The position numbers and the translations under genes were made by a program. The notes below the pieces were generated by a model. It saw only the letters and a program-made list of their open reading frames with translations. It was not told the DNA's origin and made no database searches. Source: an uncultured Polaribacter sp. (GTDB lineage Bacteria; Bacteroidota; Bacteroidia; Flavobacteriales; Flavobacteriaceae). Taken from it: a stretch of 59,301 nucleotides of DNA. Numbering within the stretch: position 1 is the stretch's first letter; the number at the start of each line of letters is the position of its first letter. The stretch is from NCBI GenBank assembly GCA_905480405.1, contig CAJQQH010000076.1:1-59301 (forward strand), given 5' to 3'. Positions 1 to 7,726 of this stretch are shown piece after piece.

Positions 1-512
1 TCTTTAAACCAACTAGAATACTTAACATAATTATTAGCAATTCTATCAATCTCACCAGAAATAAGTTCTTGTGATATATCTTTAACTTTTTTGGCAGGTA
101 CACCTGCATAAATGCTTCCGCTTTCTACAATTGTATTTTTAGTAACTACAGCTCCTGCAGCAATTATTGAGTTCGATTCTACAATACAATCATCCATAAT
201 TATACTTCCCATGCCAACTAAAACATTATCATGAATTGTACAACCGTGTACAATCGCATTATGTCCAATAGAAACATTATTACCAATGGTTGTTGGTGAT
301 TTTTGATATGTTGCATGTATTACAGCTCCATCTTGTATATTAACTTTATTCCCTATTTTTATGTAATGTACATCACCTCTAATTACTGCATTGTACCATA
401 TTGAACATTCTTTACCTAATGAAACTTCACCAAGAATGGTTGCATTTTCCGCTACAAAACAATCTTCTGGTATTTGCGGATGTTTATTATTTACTGTTTT
501 AATAATTGGCAT
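1..512 (-). CDS. Gamma-carbonic-anhydrase-like hexapeptide-repeat protein (3' end cut by window)
   Basis: The ATG at 512 opens a frame that runs off the left edge after 170 codons, close to the usual full length of about 170-175 residues. The protein is built of imperfect hexapeptide repeats (for example IGNNVSIGHNAIVHG around residues 76-90), which form a left-handed beta-helix trimer. Three histidines sit where gamma-class carbonic anhydrases bind their metal: H66, H84 and H89, the last two in an HxxxxH arrangement. This matches the YrdA/PaaY/CaiE subgroup. Carbonic anhydrase activity is inferred from these ligands only; many relatives have unproven activity. It lies 6 bp after the LytTR regulator start and in the same direction as the sensory operon, so it may be read through from it. 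The family call is confident; the substrate is not. Confidence 0.9.
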   Translation of the reverse strand, partial: MPIIKTVNNKHPQIPEDCFVAENATILGEVSLGKECSIWYNAVIRGDVHYIKIGNKVNIQDGAVIHATYQKSPTTIGNNVSIGHNAIVHGCTIHDNVLVGMGSIIMDDCIVESNSIIAAGAVVTKNTIVESGSIYAGVPAKKVKDISQELISGEIDRIANNYVKYSSWFK

Positions 513-518
513 AAATTT

Positions 519-1250
519 CTATTTAAAATATGATAATAAATTACTTTTTTGCGAGGCAGAAACTAAAATTTCTTTTCCGTTAGAAACGATAACGCTTCCT
601 CCTTTTCCTTTTTTATACTTGATTATTGCATTTACATTTACCAGATACGACTTATGTATTCTTGCAAATGTATATCCCTTTAAAGCTACTTCAAAATATT
701 TTAAAGTTTTGCTTACTAATTTTTTAGAATTTGCTAAATGAATTTCTGTATAATTGTCATCAGCTTTGCAGAAAACAATATCATTAACATCTAAAACTTC
801 AAAACCATCTTGCTGCGGAATCGTAATCTTACCTAGTATTGCATTGATTTTTGGTAATAAAATTTCATTTTGTAAATGGTTTTCTTTCTCTTTAATTTCT
901 GTAACTATGTTTACAGCTTTGATCAACTCATCAATAGAAATTGGTTTTAATAAATAATAACTTGCATCCTTATTTAACGCCTCTATTGCATATTGGTCAT
1001 AAGCGGTTACAAAAACGGTTTCAAAAGTTCTGTCTTCTACTTTTTCTAATAAATCAAAAGCATTACCATAAGGCATTTCAACATCTAAAAAAACCAAATC
1101 TAATTTGTTATTTTGGATTAATTTATAACCGTCATCAATATTACTTGCTTCTCCCAACAACTTAACATTTGGGCAATACTTACCAATATAATTACGGAGA
1201 ATATCTCTGCTTATTTGCTCGTCTTCTACTATTATTGCGTTTAATTTCAT
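519..1250 (-). CDS. LytTR-family response regulator
   Basis: This is a 243-residue two-component regulator. The receiver domain (about 1-120) shows the acidic pocket E9/D10, the phospho-acceptor D56 in FLDVEMP, the switch T82 and K102 in LLKPIS. Residues about 140-243 form a LytTR DNA-binding domain, recognisable from FARIHKSYLVNVN. It is the response partner of the kinase immediately upstream (stop at 1252, start at 1250). The pair is of the LytS/LytR (YehU/YehT) type common in Bacteroidota. Targets are not visible, but direct repeats upstream of the operon (4274-4300) are a possible autoregulatory site. Function as regulator is near certain; the regulon is unknown. Confidence 0.95.
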   Translation of the reverse strand: MKLNAIIVEDEQISRDILRNYIGKYCPNVKLLGEASNIDDGYKLIQNNKLDLVFLDVEMPYGNAFDLLEKVEDRTFETVFVTAYDQYAIEALNKDASYYLLKPISIDELIKAVNIVTEIKEKENHLQNEILLPKINAILGKITIPQQDGFEVLDVNDIVFCKADDNYTEIHLANSKKLVSKTLKYFEVALKGYTFARIHKSYLVNVNAIIKYKKGKGGSVIVSNGKEILVSASQKSNLLSYFK

Positions 1251-1251
1251 A

Positions 1252-3450
1252 TTAGTTTCTCTTCAATAACAATTCAACTTTTGTGCCTTCTTCATTCTCT
1301 AAAGCATTAGAAATAGTAACAGCAACTTTATCTTTATACATTTCATTTAAAATTGCAATTCTACTTTTAATGGTACTCATTCCTTTAGATTTCTGTTTCA
1401 ATTGATTCTTAGTTTTCAGTTCTTGAGATTTTTTTCTGCCAATTCCATCATCAATAATTGAAACCGAAACTATATTTTTATCTTTTTTTTCTATCAAAAT
1501 CTTTAAAAAACCTTTCTCGCTTCGGTATCTTAATCCATGCCAAATAGCATTTTCTATATAAGGTTGCAATAACATTGGTGGAATCGAAAAATGCTCTAAA
1601 TTGATACTTTTATCTACTGTAATTTCATAATCAAACTTTTCTTTAAAACGATTATGTTCTAATTTTACATACAATTCTAACAACTCTATCTCTTTGATTA
1701 AGGGAATAAAATCTTCATCAGAATTTTCTAAAACAGAGCGCATTAAAACAGAAAACTCACTTAAATATCTATTTGCATTTCGCTCATCATTTACAGCTAT
1801 AAAACTATTTACAGAATTTAAAGCATTAAAAATAAAATGCGGATTCATTTGAGAACGCATCGATTTTAATGCCAATAAATTATTAGCCATTTTTTGTTGT
1901 TTACTATTTCTATACATATAATAGACCAGTAAACTCATCAATAAAAAACCACCAAACAAAGAGTATATAATTAATCTTTGTCTTTGGTTACTCTCTTCGG
2001 ATAATTTTTGATCTACGTAGGCTAAACTAATTTTACTTTCTGTTAATTCTTTGTCTTTTTCTAAACTAGAAATTCTGTTTTGGTTATTAGAAATTTTCTT
2101 TGAAAAAATTTTTATTTGCTGTATTTCTTGTTCCTTTTTTATATACAATTCATCTACCAACTCTACATATTCTTGGTAACTTTTTAGTGCATTATCATAA
2201 TCACCAACAGTTGCAAAAACTTCAGACAATTTACGAGTTGCATCTTTTTTAACAACAATATCTTCATTTATACCTGCATCTTCAATACTCTTTTGTAAAA
2301 ACGGAATTGCTTCTTTATAATCTTCCTTTAAAATATAAGCATTTCCTATTTTATAGTTTATTTTTTGCGATGTTATAGAATCTCTTTCTTTTGATTTTCT
2401 TTTACTAGTTTGTTGCTTATTTGCTTTAATTAAACTCTTTTTACGTAGCTGAATTTCATCATCAAAACGTCTATTAGTATTATAAAAATCTGCTACTTTC
2501 TCTTCTTCTTCTAGCGCTCTAATTGGGTTTTCTTTTTCAGCTAAATCTAAAGAACTTTTAAACAACGTTTCTGCCTTATCCGTTTCACCTTTAGTGGCAA
2601 AAACATTTGCAATCTTAGAATTTAAATTCGTTATTTTAGACGTTATTAAACTGTTATTTGCAATTTGTAATGCTCTCTGATAGCTCTTAACCGAAGCATC
2701 ATTATTTTTAGTTGCAAAAAACACATCTCCTAAACCTTCAAACACTTTAATGCGCTCGTAATTACTTAACTTTTCATCTTTTAATTCTTGATAAACCTGC
2801 TCGCTTTCGGTGTATTTTTTCAATAAAAACAATGCTTCTGCCAATAGATTTTTAGTTGTAACGTCTTTGTAAATTTGATAAGATAATTTGTAATTATATA
2901 CAGCTAAATCGTACTGCTTCCAATGCAAATAAATATCTGCCAACAACTTATATGTTGCAGCATTTCTTTTCTTACTTTCTTTATTTTTTAATGCTTTTTC
3001 TATAAAAGATAAACTCTTGTCAATATTTTTCTTTTTATAAAAAGTAGCTGAATCTAAATGCACTAAATACAAATCTATTTGTTTTTTTTTAGCATTTGTT
3101 TTTAACTTAGAATACGACTTTCTTGCATCTAAATAATCTTTAACTACAACCTTTATATCTTCACTAGATTTTAAGGTATAATAAACGGTTTCAAAATCTG
3201 GATGCGATACTCTAATCTCGTCACCAACTTTAGCTTTAACAATAAAATTGCCTTTAACATCTGGAAAAGAATAATAAGTACCATTCGCTTCTATTTCTGC
3301 ATTTTTTAAAATCTTACGATCGTCTTCATCTACAATGCTAACACGAACAGAAAAAACAATTCCTTTTTGATAAACAATATTCTCTTGCGATAAAACATTA
3401 GACAAACTAAAGAATAAAACAACAAATAATAAGTGCATTTTTTTAATCAT
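1252..3450 (-). CDS. TPR-containing LytS-type sensor histidine kinase
   Basis: A 732-residue membrane kinase. I choose the ATG at 3450 because it gives a signal peptide (MIKKMHLLFVVLFFSL, ending near LSQ) and lies 4 bp after the upstream stop; an ATG at 3468 or a longer frame from 3489 would overlap that gene. Domains in order: a carboxypeptidase-regulatory-like beta domain (about 33-93), TPR repeats (about 125-435), a coiled coil (about 440-490), one membrane helix (about 492-513), the His_kinase domain with the phospho-acceptor H538 in MNPHFIFNAL, and a HATPase_c domain with N-box N634 (PYIENAIWHG) and DDGIG. The TPR part should face the periplasm. It signals to the LytTR regulator just downstream. 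The extra regulatory-like domain at the N-terminus resembles the one in the neighbouring gene. Confidence 0.93.
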   Translation of the reverse strand: MIKKMHLLFVVLFFSLSNVLSQENIVYQKGIVFSVRVSIVDEDDRKILKNAEIEANGTYYSFPDVKGNFIVKAKVGDEIRVSHPDFETVYYTLKSSEDIKVVVKDYLDARKSYSKLKTNAKKKQIDLYLVHLDSATFYKKKNIDKSLSFIEKALKNKESKKRNAATYKLLADIYLHWKQYDLAVYNYKLSYQIYKDVTTKNLLAEALFLLKKYTESEQVYQELKDEKLSNYERIKVFEGLGDVFFATKNNDASVKSYQRALQIANNSLITSKITNLNSKIANVFATKGETDKAETLFKSSLDLAEKENPIRALEEEEKVADFYNTNRRFDDEIQLRKKSLIKANKQQTSKRKSKERDSITSQKINYKIGNAYILKEDYKEAIPFLQKSIEDAGINEDIVVKKDATRKLSEVFATVGDYDNALKSYQEYVELVDELYIKKEQEIQQIKIFSKKISNNQNRISSLEKDKELTESKISLAYVDQKLSEESNQRQRLIIYSLFGGFLLMSLLVYYMYRNSKQQKMANNLLALKSMRSQMNPHFIFNALNSVNSFIAVNDERNANRYLSEFSVLMRSVLENSDEDFIPLIKEIELLELYVKLEHNRFKEKFDYEITVDKSINLEHFSIPPMLLQPYIENAIWHGLRYRSEKGFLKILIEKKDKNIVSVSIIDDGIGRKKSQELKTKNQLKQKSKGMSTIKSRIAILNEMYKDKVAVTISNALENEEGTKVELLLKRN

Positions 3451-3454
3451 AAAA

Positions 3455-4174
3455 CTATTTATTTTCATTTTTCTTAAAAAAATTACCAACTCTTTTTAAA
3501 AGATTTGGTTTTCTTTCTATTGCAATCATTCCTGCTGTGATAATAATTTCTCCTAATAATTCTTCATCAATTTCTACTAAGATAATTTTCAATGTTTTTT
3601 TTATGAATAAAACATCAATTTCTTGACTTTTATATCCTAAATAAGAGATAACTAAGATAGTAGACTTTCTCTTTTTATTTGGTATTTTTATTGAAAAATT
3701 TCCATCAAAATCTGTTTCTGCGCCTATATTTGTTCCTTTTAAAAGGATACTTACACCTGGTAAAATACCTGATTCCTCACTAACATTTCCTTTTACAGTA
3801 ACGTATTTTTCCTTTAAATTATCTCTTAAACCAATTATTGCTTGCTTATGGTTTATTGCTTCAATCGTATCTTTTTTAGTTTGAGAAAAAAAAGGTTCTG
3901 AAACTGAAATTGTAGACAGTAATGCTAAACTAGCTGCAACTTTTGAAACATGATTTCTTCTGATTATTTTTATTTCTTTATTCAATTGCGTGTTTTTAAA
4001 ACGACCACATAAATTACCGTTATTAAGCACTTTTTTAGAAATATTAGAACTAGTTAGTTTCGTAAAATCTATAACTTCTTTACTACAACTTTTACAAAAT
4101 CTTCCTTTCTGTGTTGCTGTCATTTCATTCCAATTTTCATGACAAGGTTTTGGTATGGTAATTTTATATTTCAT
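3455..4174 (-). CDS. Membrane protein with Cys-rich N-terminus and carboxypeptidase-regulatory-like domain
   Basis: The start at 4174 gives MKYKITIPKPCHENW, the usual beginning of this Bacteroidota family; the in-frame codons up to 4225 add an unlikely leader. The 239-residue protein has a Cys-rich cytoplasmic N-terminus (C11, C27, C30 in FCKSC, and C56; zinc-binding-like), one membrane helix at about 76-95 (VAASLALLSTISV), and then a periplasmic CarboxypepD_reg-like beta domain (about 125-195). It ends with LGEIIITAGM, which resembles the LDEVVVTG linker that follows such domains in TonB receptors. It is the first gene of the operon with the kinase and LytTR regulator, so it may take part in sensing. 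Its molecular role is unknown; the domain reading is secure. Confidence 0.8.
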   Translation of the reverse strand: MKYKITIPKPCHENWNEMTATQKGRFCKSCSKEVIDFTKLTSSNISKKVLNNGNLCGRFKNTQLNKEIKIIRRNHVSKVAASLALLSTISVSEPFFSQTKKDTIEAINHKQAIIGLRDNLKEKYVTVKGNVSEESGILPGVSILLKGTNIGAETDFDGNFSIKIPNKKRKSTILVISYLGYKSQEIDVLFIKKTLKIILVEIDEELLGEIIITAGMIAIERKPNLLKRVGNFFKKNENK

Positions 4175-4273
4175 AGTAATACAATTAAATTCATTGTAAA
4201 CATAAACAGAAAAAACAAGTAACAAACAGCTTTAAAAACCAATAAAAGTTTTGAAAACGGTAAAAAAACACCA

Positions 4274-4300
4274 TTTACTAACTTACTAAAATCACTTACT
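4274..4300. promoter_or_regulatory. Direct-repeat cluster in divergent intergenic region
   Basis: The sequence between the sensory operon (minus) and the vWA gene (plus) holds ACTTACT at 4281-4287 and again at 4294-4300, with a related TTTACTA at 4274-4280. The two exact copies are 13 bp apart. LytTR domains bind direct repeats, so this could be an operator for the adjacent regulator, but the spacing is not the classic two-turn spacing. Weakly supported. Confidence 0.25.
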
Positions 4301-4348
4301 CACCCAAAAGATAGTTTCACTCATTATGGTTTTTTAATAAACTAAGTT

Positions 4349-4373
4349 GGTTGTAATATTGAGCAATAACAAC
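4349..4373. repeat. Small inverted repeat upstream of the vWA gene
   Basis: GGTTGT (4349-4354) and ACAACC (4368-4373) face each other with an inner ATTG/CAAT pair, forming a potential hairpin 44 bp before the vWA start codon. It has no T-run, so it is not a terminator. It could be an operator or a leader hairpin. Confidence 0.3.
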
Positions 4374-4416
4374 CACCAAACTTTTAATCTACATATAAAT
4401 TATTAAAACAAAAAAC

Positions 4417-5547
4417 ATGAAATCACTTGTATTAAAAGTAACCTTAGTTTTATGTACTCTAACAAGTACATTTAGTTATGCAAAGCATCAATCTCAAATA
4501 GAAAACATAAAACCTCAAACAATTAAAGTAGCACTTTTACTAGATACTAGCAATAGTATGGATGGTTTAATTAACCAAGCTAAAGCGCAACTATGGGAAA
4601 TTGTAAACGAACTTTCATATGCTAAATACGGCCTTAAAAGACCTAATTTAGAAATTGCGTTATATGAATATGGCAATTCTAATCTCTCTTCTAGAGAAGG
4701 TTATATTAGGCAAGTTTTACAATTTAGTGATGATCTTGATGAAATTTCTGAAAAATTGTTTTCGTTAACTACTAATGGCGGTAATGAGTTTTGCGGACAA
4801 GTAATACAAACTTCTTTAAACGAACTATCTTGGGGCAAAAATAAAAATGATTTACGCATGCTTTTTATTGCAGGTAATGAGCCTTTTACACAAGGAAAAA
4901 TCAACTATAAAGATGCAATTACAAATGCTAAGGAAAAAGATGTGGCAATAAATACTATCTTCTGTGGTAATTACTCTAACGGAGTTTCTGGAATGTGGAA
5001 AGACGGTGCCGATTTAGGCGGTGGTGATTATTTAACAATAAATCAGGATAAAAAAATAACACATATTGTTACTCCGTATGACACAGAAATTATTATTCTT
5101 AATAAAAAACTGAATAAAACTTATATTTATTACGGTAATAAAGGTAGATCTAAATTCTCTTCACAGAAAGAACAAGATTCTAATGCCGAATCTTTAGACG
5201 AAGTTGTTATCGTAAAAAGAGCAGTTACTAAAAGTTCTCGTTTATATGATAATTCTAGTTGGGATTTAGTGGATGCAGAAAAAAAACAAAAAGTAGATTA
5301 TAGAAAAATTGAAAAGAAAAAACTTCCAAAAGCACTTCAAAATAAAACCGGAAAAGAAATTAAACTTTATGTAAAAGAACAAACTAAAAAGCGAGGTGAA
5401 ATTCAGAAGAAAATTAAAGAATTAGATCTTAAAAGAAGAAATTACATCACTAAAAAACAAAAGGAAGTTGTAAAAAAAGATATCCTAAATAATGTAATGC
5501 TAAAAGCTATAAAAAGGCAAGCTAAATTAAAAAATTATACTTGGTAA
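4417..5547 (+). CDS. Exported von Willebrand factor A domain protein
   Basis: A 376-residue protein with a signal peptide (about 1-22, cleavage after FSYA) followed by a vWA domain (about 36-230). The metal-ion-dependent adhesion site is intact at its first element: D43, S45 and S47 in DTSNSM, so it probably binds a divalent cation and a protein ligand. After the domain comes a linker containing SLDEVVIVKRA, which resembles the LDEVVV stretch of TonB-receptor plug linkers, and then a very basic C-terminal third (about 285-376), rich in Lys and Arg and probably helical. It stands alone between a divergent sensory operon and a convergent wall-hydrolase gene. Location is periplasmic or surface. 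No lipobox and no recognisable T9SS C-terminal domain. The ligand is unknown. Confidence 0.8.
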   Translation: MKSLVLKVTLVLCTLTSTFSYAKHQSQIENIKPQTIKVALLLDTSNSMDGLINQAKAQLWEIVNELSYAKYGLKRPNLEIALYEYGNSNLSSREGYIRQVLQFSDDLDEISEKLFSLTTNGGNEFCGQVIQTSLNELSWGKNKNDLRMLFIAGNEPFTQGKINYKDAITNAKEKDVAINTIFCGNYSNGVSGMWKDGADLGGGDYLTINQDKKITHIVTPYDTEIIILNKKLNKTYIYYGNKGRSKFSSQKEQDSNAESLDEVVIVKRAVTKSSRLYDNSSWDLVDAEKKQKVDYRKIEKKKLPKALQNKTGKEIKLYVKEQTKKRGEIQKKIKELDLKRRNYITKKQKEVVKKDILNNVMLKAIKRQAKLKNYTW

Positions 5548-5601
5548 ATACTCTTCGGTATTGCTAACTTGTATAACCTCATTAAGTAATTTTATGGGGT
5601 T

Positions 5602-6432
5602 TTACTTTGTTTTTAAAACTTTACCAATAGAAATAGTATTATTTTTTAAATTATTTAACTGCTTAAGTTTAGCTACTGAAACATTAAACTTTCTAGAGAT
5701 AGAATACAAAGTATCTCCTTTTTTAATCTTATAAAAATTTGATGAAATAGCTTTCGTTTGCTTCTTTAATTCATTTGGTTTTTGATACTTAAAACCTTTC
5801 TTTTTTACTTTATCAAACTCATGTAAATTATAATCTTGTATAATTTTAATTAGTTTATTTGGATATTTTCTATCTGTAGCATACCCTGCTTTTTTTAATC
5901 CTTTTGCCCATTTCTTATAGTCTTTAGAACCATAATTAAACAAAAAACTATAACGCTTCCTTTTGGTTAAAAACTCAGAATGATCGTGGTAAGAAGTTGC
6001 TACATATTTGTATTTTCTAAAACATTCTCCCCTTGCATCATCATCATGATATACACGTTCACCTTTCCATTGTGTATGGCATTTTATACCAAAATGGTTA
6101 TTAGATTTTAAAGCTAACTCACTTCTTCCGCTTCCAGATTCTAATACACCTTGTGCTAAAGTTATACTAGCAGGTATTTTATGCAAATGCATTTCTCTTA
6201 CTGCAATAGAAGCATAATTTTTAATATACTTTAAAGTATTTTTACTTAATCTTTTATTAGACTTTTCTAAAGCTTTAACATGCTTTAATTCATTTACAGA
6301 AGATAATTTAACAGGTTTTGTTTCTAATTGTTCTACACCAGGATTTTTCTTTTGCATTCTTGCATTTCTAGAAGAACCACAACTGGCTAATAATAAAACT
6401 AAAACAAAACTTATTAAAACTCTTATCTTCAT
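5602..6432 (-). CDS. Glucosaminidase (GH73-type) lipoprotein with LysM domain
   Basis: A 276-residue peptidoglycan hydrolase. Residues 1-18 form a lipoprotein signal with lipobox LASC (C18 lipidated). The glucosaminidase domain (about 62-205) has the proposed catalytic glutamate E98 in LAQGVLESGSGRS, followed by NNHFGIKC, typical of flagellar-FlgJ-like/GH73 enzymes that cut N-acetylglucosaminyl linkages. A C-terminal LysM domain (about 230-275, YKIKKGDTLYSISRKF) binds peptidoglycan. The gene overlaps the upstream PLP-enzyme gene by one base (TAATG), so the two are one transcript. The product should sit on the inner face of the outer membrane and remodel the cell wall. The catalytic assignment is by family. 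Confidence 0.92.
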   Translation of the reverse strand: MKIRVLISFVLVLLLASCGSSRNARMQKKNPGVEQLETKPVKLSSVNELKHVKALEKSNKRLSKNTLKYIKNYASIAVREMHLHKIPASITLAQGVLESGSGRSELALKSNNHFGIKCHTQWKGERVYHDDDARGECFRKYKYVATSYHDHSEFLTKRKRYSFLFNYGSKDYKKWAKGLKKAGYATDRKYPNKLIKIIQDYNLHEFDKVKKKGFKYQKPNELKKQTKAISSNFYKIKKGDTLYSISRKFNVSVAKLKQLNNLKNNTISIGKVLKTK

Positions 6433-7388
6433 TAAATATTGATAATTTCTTGATTTTTTGATAATAACAATTTATTAAAACCTTCAATTCCTTGAATTCC
6501 TCCTGTATGAATAGCTAAAATTTTACTACCTTCTTCAAAAGAATCTTTTTCAACTAAATCTAGTATTCCAAATAACATTTTTCCTGTATAAATAGGATCT
6601 AATTGAATACCTGTATCTTCTTTAAATTTATTGATAAATGTAATCAGCTCTTCGGTATGTTTTGCATAGCCACCAAAATGATACCCTTTTTGTAAACGCC
6701 AACTTTTTCTATTTGTTGTATACTTTTTTATCTCTTCGGATAAAAATTGACCTTTTAAGGCAGGAAAACCTATCACTTTTTGACGCCTTCCTAAAGAATT
6801 AATCACTCCAGAAATGGTTCCTCCAGTACCCAAAGCAGCACAAACGTAATTAAATTTTTTATCATCTTTGGTTAAAATTTCTTCGCAACCCTGAACAGAC
6901 AAAATATTTGTTCCTCCTTCTGGAATTAAATAAAAATCTCCCCATTTGTTTTTCATTTTCTCAATAAAACCAAAAGAAGTTTTTTGTCTATATTCTTCCC
7001 TAGAAACAAATTGTAATTTCATTCCATTTTCTTGCGCTTTTCTTAAAGTTGGATTTTCTTCTAAAGTTTTAGTAACATTCTTACCTAACTCATCTCCTCT
7101 AATAACTCCAAAAGTTTTTAAACCACACAATTTACCAGCAACAGATGTTGCTAAAATATGATTAGAGAAAGCACCCCCAAAAGTAAGTACTGCCTTCTTT
7201 TTAAGTTTTTTAGCTTCTTCTAAATTGTATTTTAATTTTCTAAATTTATTACCAGAAACATATGGGTGAATTAAATCTTCTCTTTTAATAAAGAGTTCTA
7301 CCTTTTTTTCTTCCAAAATTGGGAGAAAAATTTGTTGATTTTTGATATCTAAATCGCTGTCGAAAAAAGAATTGCCTAAAGTATCCAA
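6432..7388 (-). CDS. PLP-dependent ACC deaminase / D-cysteine desulfhydrase family enzyme
   Basis: A 318-residue fold-type II PLP enzyme. KREDLIHPYVSGNKFRKLKY (about 35-54) contains the lysine expected to hold the cofactor, K48 in GNK, equivalent to K51 of ACC deaminase. TFGGAFSNH is the substrate/phosphate loop, and ALGTGGTISG binds the PLP phosphate. The length is slightly below that of characterised ACC deaminases (about 330-340). Whether the substrate is 1-aminocyclopropane-1-carboxylate, D-cysteine or another D-amino acid cannot be read from the sequence; D-amino-acid use would fit its translational coupling to a peptidoglycan hydrolase, but that is inference. A TAnnTTTG element lies just upstream (7408-7415). 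Confidence 0.85.
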   Translation of the reverse strand: MDTLGNSFFDSDLDIKNQQIFLPILEEKKVELFIKREDLIHPYVSGNKFRKLKYNLEEAKKLKKKAVLTFGGAFSNHILATSVAGKLCGLKTFGVIRGDELGKNVTKTLEENPTLRKAQENGMKLQFVSREEYRQKTSFGFIEKMKNKWGDFYLIPEGGTNILSVQGCEEILTKDDKKFNYVCAALGTGGTISGVINSLGRRQKVIGFPALKGQFLSEEIKKYTTNRKSWRLQKGYHFGGYAKHTEELITFINKFKEDTGIQLDPIYTGKMLFGILDLVEKDSFEEGSKILAIHTGGIQGIEGFNKLLLSKNQEIINI

Positions 7389-7407
7389 TATTAATATTTT
7401 GTTGGTG

Positions 7408-7415
7408 CAAAAATA
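7408..7415 (-). promoter_or_regulatory. Candidate -7 element for the PLP enzyme / glucosaminidase operon
   Basis: On the minus strand this reads TATTTTTG, an exact match to the Bacteroidota -7 consensus TAnnTTTG, 19 bp before the start codon at 7388. No convincing TTG -33 element is at the right distance. Confidence 0.5.
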
Positions 7416-7655
7416 ATAGATAATAATTTGATAACACAGAAAAGGACATTATAAAAATAAATTAATTTACTTTTATTTGTTAGTTCTTATAGAGATTTAT
7501 CATGTTGATCAAATCGTTTAAAAACCAACAACGCCTCTATTCTTTTTCAACTGCTTTATTTAATTAAGTTTAATTTTTAAAATAAAAAAAAATGCTTTAT
7601 TGCTCATTTTTTTGGCTATAATGTTTAGAACAACTTAAATATCTCATCAATATTG
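7416..7655. other. AT-rich intergenic stretch
   Basis: Together with the flanking promoter and terminator this makes a 338 bp gap between genes. I find no convincing small ORF, RNA or repeat in it. It is very AT-rich with long A and T runs. Confidence 0.6.
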
Positions 7656-7705
7656 CAAAAAAAAGGTTTAAAGAAAAACAGCTATTTTTCTTTAAACCTT
7701 TTTTT
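7656..7705 (-). terminator. Strong terminator hairpin after the ABC-F gene
   Basis: AAAAAAAGGTTTAAAG... pairs with ...CTTTAAACCTTTTTTT around a short loop (about 7679-7684). The stem is 15 or more base pairs and has T-runs on both strands, so it can work both ways. It lies 22 bp downstream of the ABC-F stop codon. Confidence 0.85.
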
Positions 7706-7726
7706 ACTATTTATTAAAAAGTGGAT

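Noticed and set aside
391..741. Plus-strand frame across the gamma-CA and LytTR genes
   Set aside because: It is antisense to two well-supported genes and its translation resembles no protein.
5548..5601. AATAC-TCTTCG-GTATT as a terminator between the vWA and glucosaminidase genes
   Set aside because: The stem is only five base pairs and lacks a T-run directly after it.
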